In this document: piece after piece, positions 27,180 through 35,492 of the stretch
Layout of the letters: each line of letters starts with the position of its first letter
Position numbering within the stretch: position 1 is the stretch's first letter
Assembly: GCF_010731675.1 (NCBI RefSeq)
Contig: NZ_AP022584.1
Span: 930,001-994,000 of the forward strand
Direction: 5' to 3'
Origin: Mycobacterium marseillense
Lineage (GTDB): Bacteria; Actinomycetota; Actinomycetes; Mycobacteriales; Mycobacteriaceae
Length of the DNA stretch: 64,000 nt
Program-made: the position numbers and the translations under genes
The notes under the pieces: generated by a model
What the model saw: the letters and a program-made list of their open reading frames with translations, nothing else
Told to the model about the DNA's origin: nothing
The model's database searches: none

Positions 27180-27602
27180 CCGTTTCAGGGTCAGCTCGTC
27201 CTGGCGGCCGTCGTAATACTTCTCGAGCACCGCGACGAAGTCCGCGTCGTCCTCGGTGGCGTGGGCGAACAATGTCATCGACGAGCACAGCTTGAGGTCA
27301 TCGGGCGAACCGAAAATCTGCGCGGCCGATCGCCCCTGCACGCCGGTGACCAGGCGGGCGCACTCGCGCAGCCGCGGCCCTAGCAGTGCATGGCCCAGGT
27401 ACGCGCGGGCCTCGTCCAGCGAGGAAATGCCGTAGTGGACCGCGGTCGGGCTGCCGCCCAGGCCGCGCAGCTGCGGGAAGACAAACCACATCCAGTGACT
27501 GCGCTTGCGTCCGTCGCGGAGTTCGCCGACGACGTTGCCGTAGACCGCAGCCTGCGCGTCCACAAAACGTTTGAGATCGAAGGGGTCGCCTGCCGATTCC
27601 AT
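27165..27602 (-). CDS. DUF1810 protein (Rv1873-like)
   Basis: This is 145 residues from ATG 27602, equal to Rv1873. DUF1810 features include DLKRFVDAQAAVYGNVVGELRDGRKRSHWMWFVFPQLRGLG and the ending FAVLEKYYDGRQDELTLKRL. It is a helical cytoplasmic protein with a solved structure in M. tuberculosis but no firm function. It is convergent with the amylase gene and divergent from lldD2, whose start lies 19 bases away. Confidence 0.85.
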   Translation of the reverse strand: MESAGDPFDLKRFVDAQAAVYGNVVGELRDGRKRSHWMWFVFPQLRGLGGSPTAVHYGISSLDEARAYLGHALLGPRLRECARLVTGVQGRSAAQIFGSPDDLKLCSSMTLFAHATEDDADFVAVLEKYYDGRQDELTLKRLGRT

Positions 27603-27621
27603 GTGACTACGGTGGCACATT

Positions 27622-28881
27622 ATGGAACTCGAAAGGCGAAAAGCCGTCCGACGACGAGTGCCCAAAATACGCGACCTCGCCCCGCTCATGCAGTTCAAGC
27701 GGCCCGAGCTCAACGCGACAAAGCGGCGCCTCGACGCCGCCCACACCATCGAAGACCTGCGGCGCCTCGCCAAGCGGCGCACCCCCAAGGCGGCGTTCGA
27801 CTACACCGACGGCGCGGCCGAAGACGAACTGTCCATCCGACGCGCCCGACAAGCCTTCCGCGACATCGAATTTCACCCGACGATCCTGCGCGACGTCTCC
27901 CAAGTGACCGCCGGGTGGAACGTGCTCGGCCAGCCGGTCGTGCTGCCGTTCGGGATCGCACCCACCGGATTCACCAGGCTGATGCACACCGAGGGCGAGA
28001 TCGCCGGCGCGCGGGCGGCGGCCAGGGCCGGGATCCCGTTTTCCCTGTCCACATTGGGCACCTGCGCGATCGAGGACCTGGTCACCGCCGTCCCGCAGGG
28101 CCGCAAGTGGTTTCAGCTCTACATGTGGCGCGACCGTGAACGCTCGATGGAGCTGGTGAAACGCGCCGCCGACGCCGGCTTCGACACCCTGCTGGCCACC
28201 GTCGACGTCCCGGTCTCCGGCGCGCGGCTGCGCGACAACCGCAACGGGATGACGATCCCGCCCACGCTGACGCTGCGCACCGTGCTGGACGCGGTGCCCC
28301 ACCCGAAGTGGTGGTTCGATCTGTTGACCACCGAGCCGTTGGCGTTCGCGTCGCTGGACCGCTGGCCCGGCACGGTCGCCGAATATCTGAGCACGATGTT
28401 CGACCCCAGCCTGACCTTCGACGACCTGGAGTGGATCAAGGAGCAATGGCCCGGCAAGCTCGTCGTGAAAGGGATCCAGACGCTTGACGATGCCCGCGCG
28501 GTCGTCGACCGCGGCGTCGACGGCCTCGTGTTGTCCAATCACGGCGGGCGTCAGCTGGACCGGGCCCCGGTGCCCTTCCACCTGTTGCCCACGGTGGCCC
28601 GCGAACTGGGTCAGCACACCGAGGTCCTGGTGGACACCGGCATCATGTCGGGCGCCGACATCGTCGCCGCGATCGCCCTGGGGGCCCGGTGCACGCTGGT
28701 CGGGCGCGCCTACCTGTACGGCCTGATGGCCGGCGGTGAGGCGGGCGTGGTCCGCGCGATCGACATCCTCGCCGAGGGCGTGATCCGCACGATGCGCCTG
28801 CTCGGCGTCACGTGCCTCGAGGAGCTCTCGCCCCGGCACGTCACGCAACTCCGGCGGCTGGGGCCCCTGCCCCCGGCGTGA
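27622..28881 (+). CDS. lldD2: FMN-dependent L-lactate dehydrogenase LldD2
   Basis: This is a 419-residue alpha-hydroxy-acid oxidase family enzyme. Visible parts are [11 protein letters not shown] at the N-terminus, the substrate/FMN Tyr in WFQLYMWRD (about 172), Lys in KLVVKGIQ (about 287), the catalytic His-Gly-Gly in [10 protein letters not shown] (about 308-316) and [12 protein letters not shown] for FMN phosphate (about 337). It oxidises L-lactate to pyruvate, passing electrons to the respiratory quinone; the long N-terminal basic region may help membrane association. The order after DUF1810 matches Rv1872c. Lactate use supports growth in macrophages in related species. Confidence 0.92.
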   Translation: MELERRKAVRRRVPKIRDLAPLMQFKRPELNATKRRLDAAHTIEDLRRLAKRRTPKAAFDYTDGAAEDELSIRRARQAFRDIEFHPTILRDVSQVTAGWNVLGQPVVLPFGIAPTGFTRLMHTEGEIAGARAAARAGIPFSLSTLGTCAIEDLVTAVPQGRKWFQLYMWRDRERSMELVKRAADAGFDTLLATVDVPVSGARLRDNRNGMTIPPTLTLRTVLDAVPHPKWWFDLLTTEPLAFASLDRWPGTVAEYLSTMFDPSLTFDDLEWIKEQWPGKLVVKGIQTLDDARAVVDRGVDGLVLSNHGGRQLDRAPVPFHLLPTVARELGQHTEVLVDTGIMSGADIVAAIALGARCTLVGRAYLYGLMAGGEAGVVRAIDILAEGVIRTMRLLGVTCLEELSPRHVTQLRRLGPLPPA

Positions 28882-28928
28882 AGCCGGCCGCACACTCGCG
28901 CGCCCGTGTGAGGCTGGCCGCACACTCG
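28878..28928 (+). repeat. Two tandem 21-base repeats after lldD2
   Basis: GTGAAGCCGGCCGCACACTCG (28878-28898) recurs as GTGAGGCTGGCCGCACACTCG (28908-28928), period 30 bases, between lldD2 and lon. Each copy can fold on itself through GTGTG/CACAC. A related copy lies at 39272-39292. They look like a dispersed short intergenic repeat, perhaps a transcription end signal. Confidence 0.55.
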
Positions 28929-29004
28929 CCCGGGCCGGCGCCCGGGGGAACAAACCGGCGCCCGGCTGGGTTAAGCGCATCAGACTCAACTTTTGGAGGA
29001 TTTG

Positions 29005-31338
29005 ATGGCTGAAGCCAAGTCGGTGCCGGTGCTGTTTGTCACTGACACCATCGTGCTGCCCGGAATGGTGGTGCCGATCGCGCTGGACGACGCGGCCCGC
29101 GCGGCGATCGACGCCGCCCAGGCCAGCGAGTCCGGGCAGCTGCTGATCGCCCCCCGGCTCGAGGACCGCTACCCCTCGCACGGCGTGATCGCCAAGATCC
29201 TGCAGGTCGGCCGCATCGCCGGTGGCGGCACCGCCGCGGTGGTGCGCGGTGAGCGCAGGGCGCAGATCGGGGCGGGTGCCTCCGGCCCCGGGGCGGCGCT
29301 GTGGGTCGAGGTGACCGACGTCGCCGAGGCCGAGGCGACCGATGAGATCAAGGCGCTGACCGCGGAGTACAAGAAGCTGCTGCTGGCCATGCTGCAACGC
29401 CGCGAGGCCTGGGAGATCATCGATTACGTCAACCGGCTGTCGGATCCGTCGGCGCTGGCGGACACCTCCGGGTACGCGTCCTACTTGAGCAACGCGCAGA
29501 AGCGGCAGCTGCTCGAGACCGTGGATGTCGCCGAGCGGTTGCGTGTGCTGATCGATTGGACCAGCGACCATCTCGCCGAGGTCGAGGTGAGCGACAAGAT
29601 CGCCGAGGACGTGCGCGAGGGCATGGAGAAGACGCAGAAGGAATTCCTGCTCCGCCAACAGCTGGCCGCCATCCGCAAGGAACTGGGCGAGGGCGAGCCG
29701 GATGGTTCCGACGATTACCGGGCCCGCGTCGAGGCGGCCGAGCTGCCCGAGAATGTGCGCGAGGCCGCGCTGCGCGAGGTCGGCAAGCTGGAACGCTCGA
29801 GCGATCAGAGCCCGGAGAGCGGCTGGATTCGCACCTGGCTCGACACCGTGCTCGACCTGCCGTGGAACGTCAAGACCGAGGACTCCACCGACCTGAAGGC
29901 GGCGCGCGACGTCCTGGACGCTGACCACCACGGGCTCGACGACGTCAAGGATCGCATCGTCGAGTACCTGGCCGTGCGGGCGCGCCGCGCCCAGCGCGGG
30001 CTGCAGGTCGTCGGCGGCCGCGGTTCGGGCGCGGTGATGGTGCTGGCCGGTCCCCCGGGCGTGGGCAAGACGTCGCTGGGCGAGAGCGTGGCCCGGGCGC
30101 TGGGCCGCAAGTTCGTGCGCGTCGCCCTGGGCGGCGTGCGCGACGAGGCCGAGATCCGGGGGCACCGGCGCACCTACGTGGGCGCGCTGCCGGGCCGGAT
30201 CGTGCGCGCGATCGGTGAGGCGGGATCGATGAATCCCGTTGTACTGCTGGACGAAATCGACAAGGTCGGTTCCGACTATCGTGGCGACCCGAGCGCGGCG
30301 CTGCTCGAGGTGCTCGACCCGGCGCAGAACCACACGTTCCGCGACCACTACCTGGATCTGGACCTGGACCTGTCCGATGTGGTGTTCCTGGCGACGGCCA
30401 ACGTGATCGAGAACATCCCGTCGGCCCTGCTGGACCGCATGGAGTTGGTTCAGATTGACGGCTACACCGAGGACGACAAGGTCGCCATCGCGCGGGACTA
30501 CCTGCTGCCCCGGCAGCGGGAACGCGCGGCGCTGACCGAGGACGAGGTCGCGGTGACCGACGCGGCGTTGCGCAAGATCGCCGCGGACTACACCCGCGAA
30601 CCCGGTGTGCGGCAGTTCGAACGCCTGCTGGCCAAGGCGCTGCGCAAGGCGACCACCAAGCTGGCCGACAATTCCGCAGCGCTGACGATCGACGAGCCGG
30701 ATCTGGTTGACTACCTAGGCCGTCCGCGGTTCATGCCGGAGTCGGCCGAACGCACGGCGGTGCCCGGTGTGGCCACCGGCCTGGCCGTCACCGGTCTGGG
30801 CGGCGACGTCCTCTACATCGAGGCAGGATCCACCGACGGCGAGCCCGGTTTGCAACTGACGGGTCAACTGGGCGACGTGATGAAGGAATCGGCGCAGATC
30901 GCGCTGTCCTACGTGCGCTCCCACGCCGCCGAGCTGGGCATTGATATCAACAAAGACCCGAAAGCGCTCGACCGGCGCATCCACGTGCACGTGCCCGCCG
31001 GGGCGGTGCCCAAGGACGGCCCGTCGGCCGGTGTCACCATGGTGACCGCCCTGGTCTCCATGGCCACCGGACGCCAGGTCCGCTCCGACGTGGGCATGAC
31101 CGGCGAGGTCACGCTGAACGGCCGGGTGCTGCCCATCGGCGGTGTGAAGCAAAAGCTGCTGGCCGCCCAACGTGCCGGGCTCTCAACGGTTTTCATTCCG
31201 CAGCGCAACGAGCCCGATCTCGATGACGTGCCCGCCGAGGTCCTCGAGGCGCTGGACGTGCGTCCCATGACCGACGTCGCCGAGATCGTGGCCCAGGCGC
31301 TCGAACCGGCGGCCGCGGCCGCCACGGTGGCCGCCTGA
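29005..31338 (+). CDS. lon: ATP-dependent protease Lon
   Basis: This is 777 residues from ATG 29005 with GGAGGA upstream. Lon N-domain (about 8-190) with [21 protein letters not shown], coiled segment [19 protein letters not shown] (about 212), AAA+ domain with Walker [10 protein letters not shown] (about 349-357), Walker [12 protein letters not shown], and the Ser-Lys peptidase with Ser674 in [10 protein letters not shown] and Lys715 in GGVKQKLL. It degrades damaged and regulatory proteins. M. tuberculosis lacks lon, so its presence separates this organism from that species. Confidence 0.95.
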   Translation: MAEAKSVPVLFVTDTIVLPGMVVPIALDDAARAAIDAAQASESGQLLIAPRLEDRYPSHGVIAKILQVGRIAGGGTAAVVRGERRAQIGAGASGPGAALWVEVTDVAEAEATDEIKALTAEYKKLLLAMLQRREAWEIIDYVNRLSDPSALADTSGYASYLSNAQKRQLLETVDVAERLRVLIDWTSDHLAEVEVSDKIAEDVREGMEKTQKEFLLRQQLAAIRKELGEGEPDGSDDYRARVEAAELPENVREAALREVGKLERSSDQSPESGWIRTWLDTVLDLPWNVKTEDSTDLKAARDVLDADHHGLDDVKDRIVEYLAVRARRAQRGLQVVGGRGSGAVMVLAGPPGVGKTSLGESVARALGRKFVRVALGGVRDEAEIRGHRRTYVGALPGRIVRAIGEAGSMNPVVLLDEIDKVGSDYRGDPSAALLEVLDPAQNHTFRDHYLDLDLDLSDVVFLATANVIENIPSALLDRMELVQIDGYTEDDKVAIARDYLLPRQRERAALTEDEVAVTDAALRKIAADYTREPGVRQFERLLAKALRKATTKLADNSAALTIDEPDLVDYLGRPRFMPESAERTAVPGVATGLAVTGLGGDVLYIEAGSTDGEPGLQLTGQLGDVMKESAQIALSYVRSHAAELGIDINKDPKALDRRIHVHVPAGAVPKDGPSAGVTMVTALVSMATGRQVRSDVGMTGEVTLNGRVLPIGGVKQKLLAAQRAGLSTVFIPQRNEPDLDDVPAEVLEALDVRPMTDVAEIVAQALEPAAAAATVAA

Positions 31339-31413
31339 CGCCGCGGCCAGGTGACTAGCGGGCCCTGTTGAACCAACGTTGACCAGACCCGATGCGGTGT
31401 CCCAGGGCATGGT

Positions 31414-31434
31414 GGGGGAGTTTCAGGCTCCCCC
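31414..31434 (+). terminator. Hairpin terminator after lon
   Basis: GGGGGAG (31414-31420) and CTCCCCC (31428-31434) pair perfectly around a seven-base loop, 75 bases after the lon stop. No U-tract follows, as is usual in mycobacteria. Confidence 0.55.
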
Positions 31435-31580
31435 CGGGACGGGTACGCAGCAACGCAGAGGGAAGACCGGCCGAGGGGGGATGACCTCTGCTCGACGTCG
31501 AAAAGACGCGGGTGACGAACAACAAATTACCGCTGTGAGGCGGCCCGATGGCGGCCTCGCAGCTCGATAAGGAGTTCATC

Positions 31581-32012
31581 ATGAGGTTGAACAGAATCGC
31601 TGCCAGCGCCGCAATCGCGGGTGCGCTGACGTCCGGTGCGCTCGGAGTAGGTGCGGGGTTGGCTCAAGCCGATCCGAATGGCCCGAATGTGCCGGGCCCA
31701 GTGCCCGGGCCTAACGTGCCGGGACCGGGTCCGGTGCCGGGCCAGAATGTGCCGGGACCCATGCCGGGACAGGGGGTACCGATCTGTAACGCCGGACCGG
31801 GCGTCAACTGCACGGCCCCGGGCACGCCGCTTCCGCCCGGACAAAACGGATTCCCGCCACCGGGCCACTACAACGACCCGATCGGCTACGGGCTTCCGGC
31901 CCGCTGGATGCCGCCGGGTCAACCAGGCGACTATCCGGTCGTATTCAACCCGGGCGTGAACCAGTGGGGCGTCTTCCTGCCCGACGGTCAATTCGTCGCA
32001 TACGCGACGTAA
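31581..32012 (+). CDS. Secreted Pro/Gly-rich protein with elastin-like VPGPG repeats
   Basis: From ATG 31581 (AAGGAG upstream) there are 143 residues. A signal peptide (MRLNRIAASAAIAGALTSGALGVGAGLAQA) is followed by a low-complexity region of VPGP/NVPGPxPGQ repeats (about 35-75), one Cys pair (ICNAGPGVNC), and an aromatic-rich C-terminal region ending DGQFVAYAT. An N-terminal extension to 31548 is unlikely. It should be exported to the envelope. Elastin-like repeats suggest a flexible, extended linker. The 242-base upstream spacer (31339-31580) contains only the lon terminator. Confidence 0.75.
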   Translation: MRLNRIAASAAIAGALTSGALGVGAGLAQADPNGPNVPGPVPGPNVPGPGPVPGQNVPGPMPGQGVPICNAGPGVNCTAPGTPLPPGQNGFPPPGHYNDPIGYGLPARWMPPGQPGDYPVVFNPGVNQWGVFLPDGQFVAYAT

Positions 32013-32027
32013 TCAGGCCCAGCGAGA

Positions 32028-32051
32028 CAGCCGCCGCGAATGCGGCGGCTG
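32028..32051 (+). terminator. Intrinsic terminator after the secreted VPGP-repeat protein
   Basis: CAGCCGCCGC (32028-32037) and GCGGCGGCTG (32042-32051) form a perfect 10-base stem with loop GAAT, followed by TTTCTC. It lies 16 bases after the stop and separates the secreted protein from the Ddn-like gene. Confidence 0.75.
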
Positions 32052-32080
32052 TTTCTCGTCTGCGGCAGAATGTAGAGGCT

Positions 32081-32470
32081 ATGACGGATATTCGGATTCT
32101 GAAACGACAAGTGGTTCATCGCGTTCAACGCCTGCTGGTCAACCCGGTCGGGCGGCAGCTGCCCATGACGATGCTCGAAACCACCGGACGCAAGAGCGGG
32201 CAGCCGAGGCGCACCGCGGTGGGCGGGCGCGTCGTGGACAACCAGTTCTGGATGGTCTCCGAGCACGGCGAACACTCGGACTACATCCGCAATATCAAGG
32301 CCAATCCGGCTGTGCGAGTGCGCGTCGGCGGCAGGTGGCGCGAGGGCACCGCCCAGCTACTGCCCGACGACGACGCGGTGCAGCGCCTGGGCAACCTGCC
32401 GCGGCTGAACAGTGCGATGGTGCGCCTGATGGGCAGTGACCTGCTGACCGTCCGAGTCGATCTGGACTGA
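32081..32470 (+). CDS. Deazaflavin (F420)-dependent nitroreductase (Ddn) family protein
   Basis: This is 129 residues from ATG 32081. Ddn-type signature: VVHRVQRLLVNPVGRQLPMTMLETTGRKSGQPRRTAVGGRVVDNQFWMVSEHGEHSDYIRNIKANPAVRVRVGG in the expected order, i.e. Arg/Lys-rich F420 phosphate-binding motif and the N-terminal helix. Relatives reduce quinones and activate nitroimidazole drugs with F420H2. It may act at the membrane. It starts a four-gene run with TfoX-N, HhH-GPD and DUF72 proteins, with small gaps. Confidence 0.82.
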   Translation: MTDIRILKRQVVHRVQRLLVNPVGRQLPMTMLETTGRKSGQPRRTAVGGRVVDNQFWMVSEHGEHSDYIRNIKANPAVRVRVGGRWREGTAQLLPDDDAVQRLGNLPRLNSAMVRLMGSDLLTVRVDLD

Positions 32471-32477
32471 CCCCGCG

Positions 32478-32810
32478 ATGGCCTACGACGAAGACCTGGC
32501 CGACCGGATCCGCGAACTCCTCGGCGGCCAGCGAGGCATCGACGAAAAGCGCATGTTCGGCGGTCTGGCGTTCCTGGTCAACGGCCACATGTCGGTGGCC
32601 GTGAGCGGCCAGGGCGGACTGTTGGTGCGCGTGCCGCGCGAGGACACCGACAAACTCACCGGGCGCGCGCACGTCAGCCCCATGGTGATGGCGGGGCGGG
32701 AGGCCCGCGGCTGGTTGCGCGTCGAGGCGGCCGGTGTGCACACCAAACGTCAGCTTCGCAGCTGGGTCACCCTCGGGGTCGAGCACGCGCGCAGCCTGCC
32801 GCCCAAGTAG
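32478..32810 (+). CDS. TfoX N-terminal-domain protein
   Basis: This is a 110-residue protein that fits the TfoX_N domain: DRIRELLGGQRGIDEKRMFGGLAFLVNGHMSVAVSGQGGLLVRV. In other bacteria TfoX-related proteins affect competence, but stand-alone N-domains have no assigned role. It begins seven bases after the Ddn-like stop, implying co-transcription. Confidence 0.8.
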   Translation: MAYDEDLADRIRELLGGQRGIDEKRMFGGLAFLVNGHMSVAVSGQGGLLVRVPREDTDKLTGRAHVSPMVMAGREARGWLRVEAAGVHTKRQLRSWVTLGVEHARSLPPK

Positions 32811-32853
32811 CGGGCGCGGTTTGTGGTAGCGGCGCGGGGGTACGCGGTGCGGT

Positions 32854-33480
32854 ATGGACAAGCGGGTGCGACGACTCCTCGACGTGGCCGGCACGACGTA
32901 TGCGGCACAGGCGCGCATCACGATGAGCGACAAGCCGATGCCGCTGTTCCAGCTTCTGGTGCTGTGCATGCTGGCCAGCAAGCCGATCGATGCGGCCATC
33001 GCCATGGGCGCCGCGCGTGAACTCTTCAAGGCGGGCTTGCGGACGCCCAAAGCCGTGCTGGCCTCGGACCGGCGAACCATGATCGACGCCTTCGGGCGCG
33101 CGCACTACGTGCGCTACGACGAGAGCTCGGCCACCCGGCTCACCGACATGGCCGAGCGGGTTGACGAGGACTACTCCGGCGACCTGCGTGAATTGGCCGA
33201 TCGCAGCGGGCATGACGTGGCCGCGGCAAAGCGGATGCTCAAGAAGTTCAAGGGAATTGGTGACACCGGCGCCGACATCTACCTCCGCGAGGTTCAGGAC
33301 GTGTGGACCTGGGTGCGGCCCTACTTCGATGACCGCGCCACCGGGACCGCCAAGCGATTGGGCCTGCCCACCGAACCGAAGAAGCTGGGAACCCTTGCGC
33401 CGCGGGCCAATGCGCGGCTGGCCGCCGCGCTGGTCAGGGCGTCGCTGGACGACGAGGTGCGGCAGCAGGTGACCGGCTGA
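32854..33480 (+). CDS. HhH-GPD / endonuclease III-like protein without iron-sulphur cluster
   Basis: This is a 208-residue, mainly helical protein with a helix-hairpin-helix segment MLKKFKGIGDTGADIYLREV (about 129-148) and a following Asp-rich helix, like base-excision DNA glycosylases. The four-Cys cluster loop is absent. It may be a divergent glycosylase or a structural relative. It lies 43 bases after the TfoX-N gene, and the DUF72 gene starts seven bases later. Confidence 0.72.
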   Translation: MDKRVRRLLDVAGTTYAAQARITMSDKPMPLFQLLVLCMLASKPIDAAIAMGAARELFKAGLRTPKAVLASDRRTMIDAFGRAHYVRYDESSATRLTDMAERVDEDYSGDLRELADRSGHDVAAAKRMLKKFKGIGDTGADIYLREVQDVWTWVRPYFDDRATGTAKRLGLPTEPKKLGTLAPRANARLAAALVRASLDDEVRQQVTG

Positions 33481-33487
33481 GCGCGCA

Positions 33488-34213
33488 GTGGCCATTCGAA
33501 TAGGTACCTCGGGGTGGTCGTACAACCACTGGATCAACGTGCTGTATCCGCCGGGAACGCCGTCGGCGCGCCGGCTCGCCCGCTACGTCGAGGTGTTCGA
33601 AACGGTCGAACTGAACGCCAGTTTCTACCGGTGGCCCAAGGATTCGACGTTCCAGGGATGGCGCGATCAACTGCCGGACGGCTTCGCCATGTCGGTCAAG
33701 GCGCACCGCGGCCTGACGCACTACCGCCGGCTGGCCTCCCCGGAACCGTGGATCGAACGCTTCGAACGCTGCTGGCAGCTGCTGGGCGATCGCCACGGCG
33801 TGCTGCTGGTGCAACTACACCCCGAACAACAGCGCGACGACGCGCGCCTGGACTCGTTCCTCCAGCGCATGCCCGCGACCATCCGCGTGGCCGTCGAACT
33901 GCGGCATCCATCGTGGAATGACCCCGCGGTGTTTGAGTTGTTGGAACGCCGGCGCGCCGCATACGTGGTGATGAGTGGGCTCGGCCTGCAGTGCATTCCC
34001 CGCGCGACGAGCGATGTGGTGTACATCCGGATGCACGGGCCGGATCCGGAGGCGAATTACGCCGGCTCCTACACCGACGACGATTTGCGGCGCTGGGCCG
34101 AGCGGCTCACCGGTTGGGACGGTGAGGGAAAAGACGTGTGGATGTATTTCAACAACGACCTGGGCGGCCACGCGGTCCGCAACGCGCTCGACCTGCGGGA
34201 GCTGTTGCGTTGA
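33488..34213 (+). CDS. DUF72 (YecE-like) protein
   Basis: This is 241 residues from GTG 33488. DUF72 TIM-barrel features: RIGTSGWSYNHW at the start, FETVELNASFYRWP, VAVELRHPSW, VVYIRMHGP and DVWMYFNNDLGGHAVRNA. It is a conserved metal-free or phosphate-binding barrel of unknown biochemistry, sometimes linked to DNA or nucleotide repair by genome context. Here it directly follows a glycosylase-like gene, which supports but does not prove that link. Confidence 0.82.
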   Translation: MAIRIGTSGWSYNHWINVLYPPGTPSARRLARYVEVFETVELNASFYRWPKDSTFQGWRDQLPDGFAMSVKAHRGLTHYRRLASPEPWIERFERCWQLLGDRHGVLLVQLHPEQQRDDARLDSFLQRMPATIRVAVELRHPSWNDPAVFELLERRRAAYVVMSGLGLQCIPRATSDVVYIRMHGPDPEANYAGSYTDDDLRRWAERLTGWDGEGKDVWMYFNNDLGGHAVRNALDLRELLR

Positions 34214-34259
34214 GCGCCTGCGAGTAGGCTGAAAATTTCCACAGAACGGAGCACGATCC

Positions 34260-35492
34260 ATGGGCAACTCGACCAGCTTCGTCATCATCGGCGGCGGACT
34301 CGCGGCAGCAAAAGCCGTAGAGGCATTGCGCGACAATGAGTTTGATGGACATATCATCGTGTTCGCCGACGAGGAGCACCTGCCCTACGAGCGGCCGCCG
34401 CTGTCGAAGGAGTATTTGGCCGGCAAGAAATCGCTGACCGATTTCACCGTGCAGAACTCCGATTGGTACCGGGACCACAACGTCGACCTCCGGCTCAACA
34501 CACGGGTGGCCTCCCTGGACGCCGCCGACCACACCGTGGGCTTGCCCGACGGCACCACGATCGGCTACGACAAGCTGCTGCTGGCGACGGGATCGGCCTC
34601 GCGGCGCCCACCGATACCGGGATCGGACTCCGCCGGTGTGCATTACCTGCGCACCTACGAAGACGCCGCGGCGTTGAATGCCGTTCTGACCGAAGGGACT
34701 TCGCTCGCGGTGGTGGGCGCCGGGTGGATCGGGCTGGAGGTGGCTGCCGGTGCGCGCCAGCGAGGCGTGGACGTCACCGTGGTGGAAACCGCCAAACAAC
34801 CGCTGCTGGCCGCGCTGGGCGAGACCGTCGGCGAGGTGTTCGCCACCCTGCATCGCGAACACGGCGTGGACCTTCGGCTCGAGACGCAGGTCGAGGAGAT
34901 CACCCAGGCCGACGGCTCGGCCACCGGCCTGCGGACGCGGGACGGAGCGACGATCGCCGCCGACGCCGTGCTGGTAGCCGTCGGCGCCAAGCCAAACATC
35001 GAACTCGCCGAGCAGGCCGGGCTGTCCCTGGGTGACGGCGGGGTGCTGGTCGACGCATCGCTGCGCACCAGCGACCCCGACATCTATGCCGTCGGCGACA
35101 TCGCCGCCGCCGAACACCCGCTGCTGCGCACCCGCATCCGCACCGAACACTGGGCCAACGCGCTCAAGCAGCCCGCCGTGGCGGTGGCCGGGATGCTGGG
35201 CACGCCAGGCGAATACGCGGAGCTACCCTATTTCTTCACCGATCAGTACGACCTCGGCATGGAGTACGCGGGCCACGCCCCCAGCTTCGAGCGCGTGGTG
35301 TTCCGCGGCGACGTCGCCGGCTGGGAGTTCGTCGCGTTCTGGCTCGACGGCGACAACCGGGTGCTGGCCGGAATGAACGTCAACATCTGGGATGTGCTCG
35401 ACGACGTCAAGGCGCTGATCCGGTCCCAGGCTTGCGTCGACCCCGACAAGCTGGCCGACCCGCGCTCACCCCTGGGCGAGCTGCTCGGCTGA
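34260..35492 (+). CDS. FAD-dependent ferredoxin/rubredoxin reductase-type protein (Rv1869c-like)
   Basis: This is 410 residues with two nucleotide-binding domains: FAD GxGxxA-type FVIIGGGLAAAKAV (about 7-20), NAD(P)H VVGAGWIGLEVA (about 154-165), and the FAD C-motif TSDPDIYAVGDIA (about 268-280). The C-terminal reductase domain is complete. It likely passes electrons from NAD(P)H to a ferredoxin that could serve the P450s in this window. The last 27 bases overlap the convergent gene. Length and order match Rv1869c. Confidence 0.88.
   Translation: MGNSTSFVIIGGGLAAAKAVEALRDNEFDGHIIVFADEEHLPYERPPLSKEYLAGKKSLTDFTVQNSDWYRDHNVDLRLNTRVASLDAADHTVGLPDGTTIGYDKLLLATGSASRRPPIPGSDSAGVHYLRTYEDAAALNAVLTEGTSLAVVGAGWIGLEVAAGARQRGVDVTVVETAKQPLLAALGETVGEVFATLHREHGVDLRLETQVEEITQADGSATGLRTRDGATIAADAVLVAVGAKPNIELAEQAGLSLGDGGVLVDASLRTSDPDIYAVGDIAAAEHPLLRTRIRTEHWANALKQPAVAVAGMLGTPGEYAELPYFFTDQYDLGMEYAGHAPSFERVVFRGDVAGWEFVAFWLDGDNRVLAGMNVNIWDVLDDVKALIRSQACVDPDKLADPRSPLGELLG

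Noticed and set aside
27607..30348. 913-codon open frame on the minus strand opposite lldD2 and lon
   Set aside because: It is antisense to two well-recognised enzymes, rich in Arg/Gly/His/Gln, and has no domain; high-GC codon structure creates such frames.
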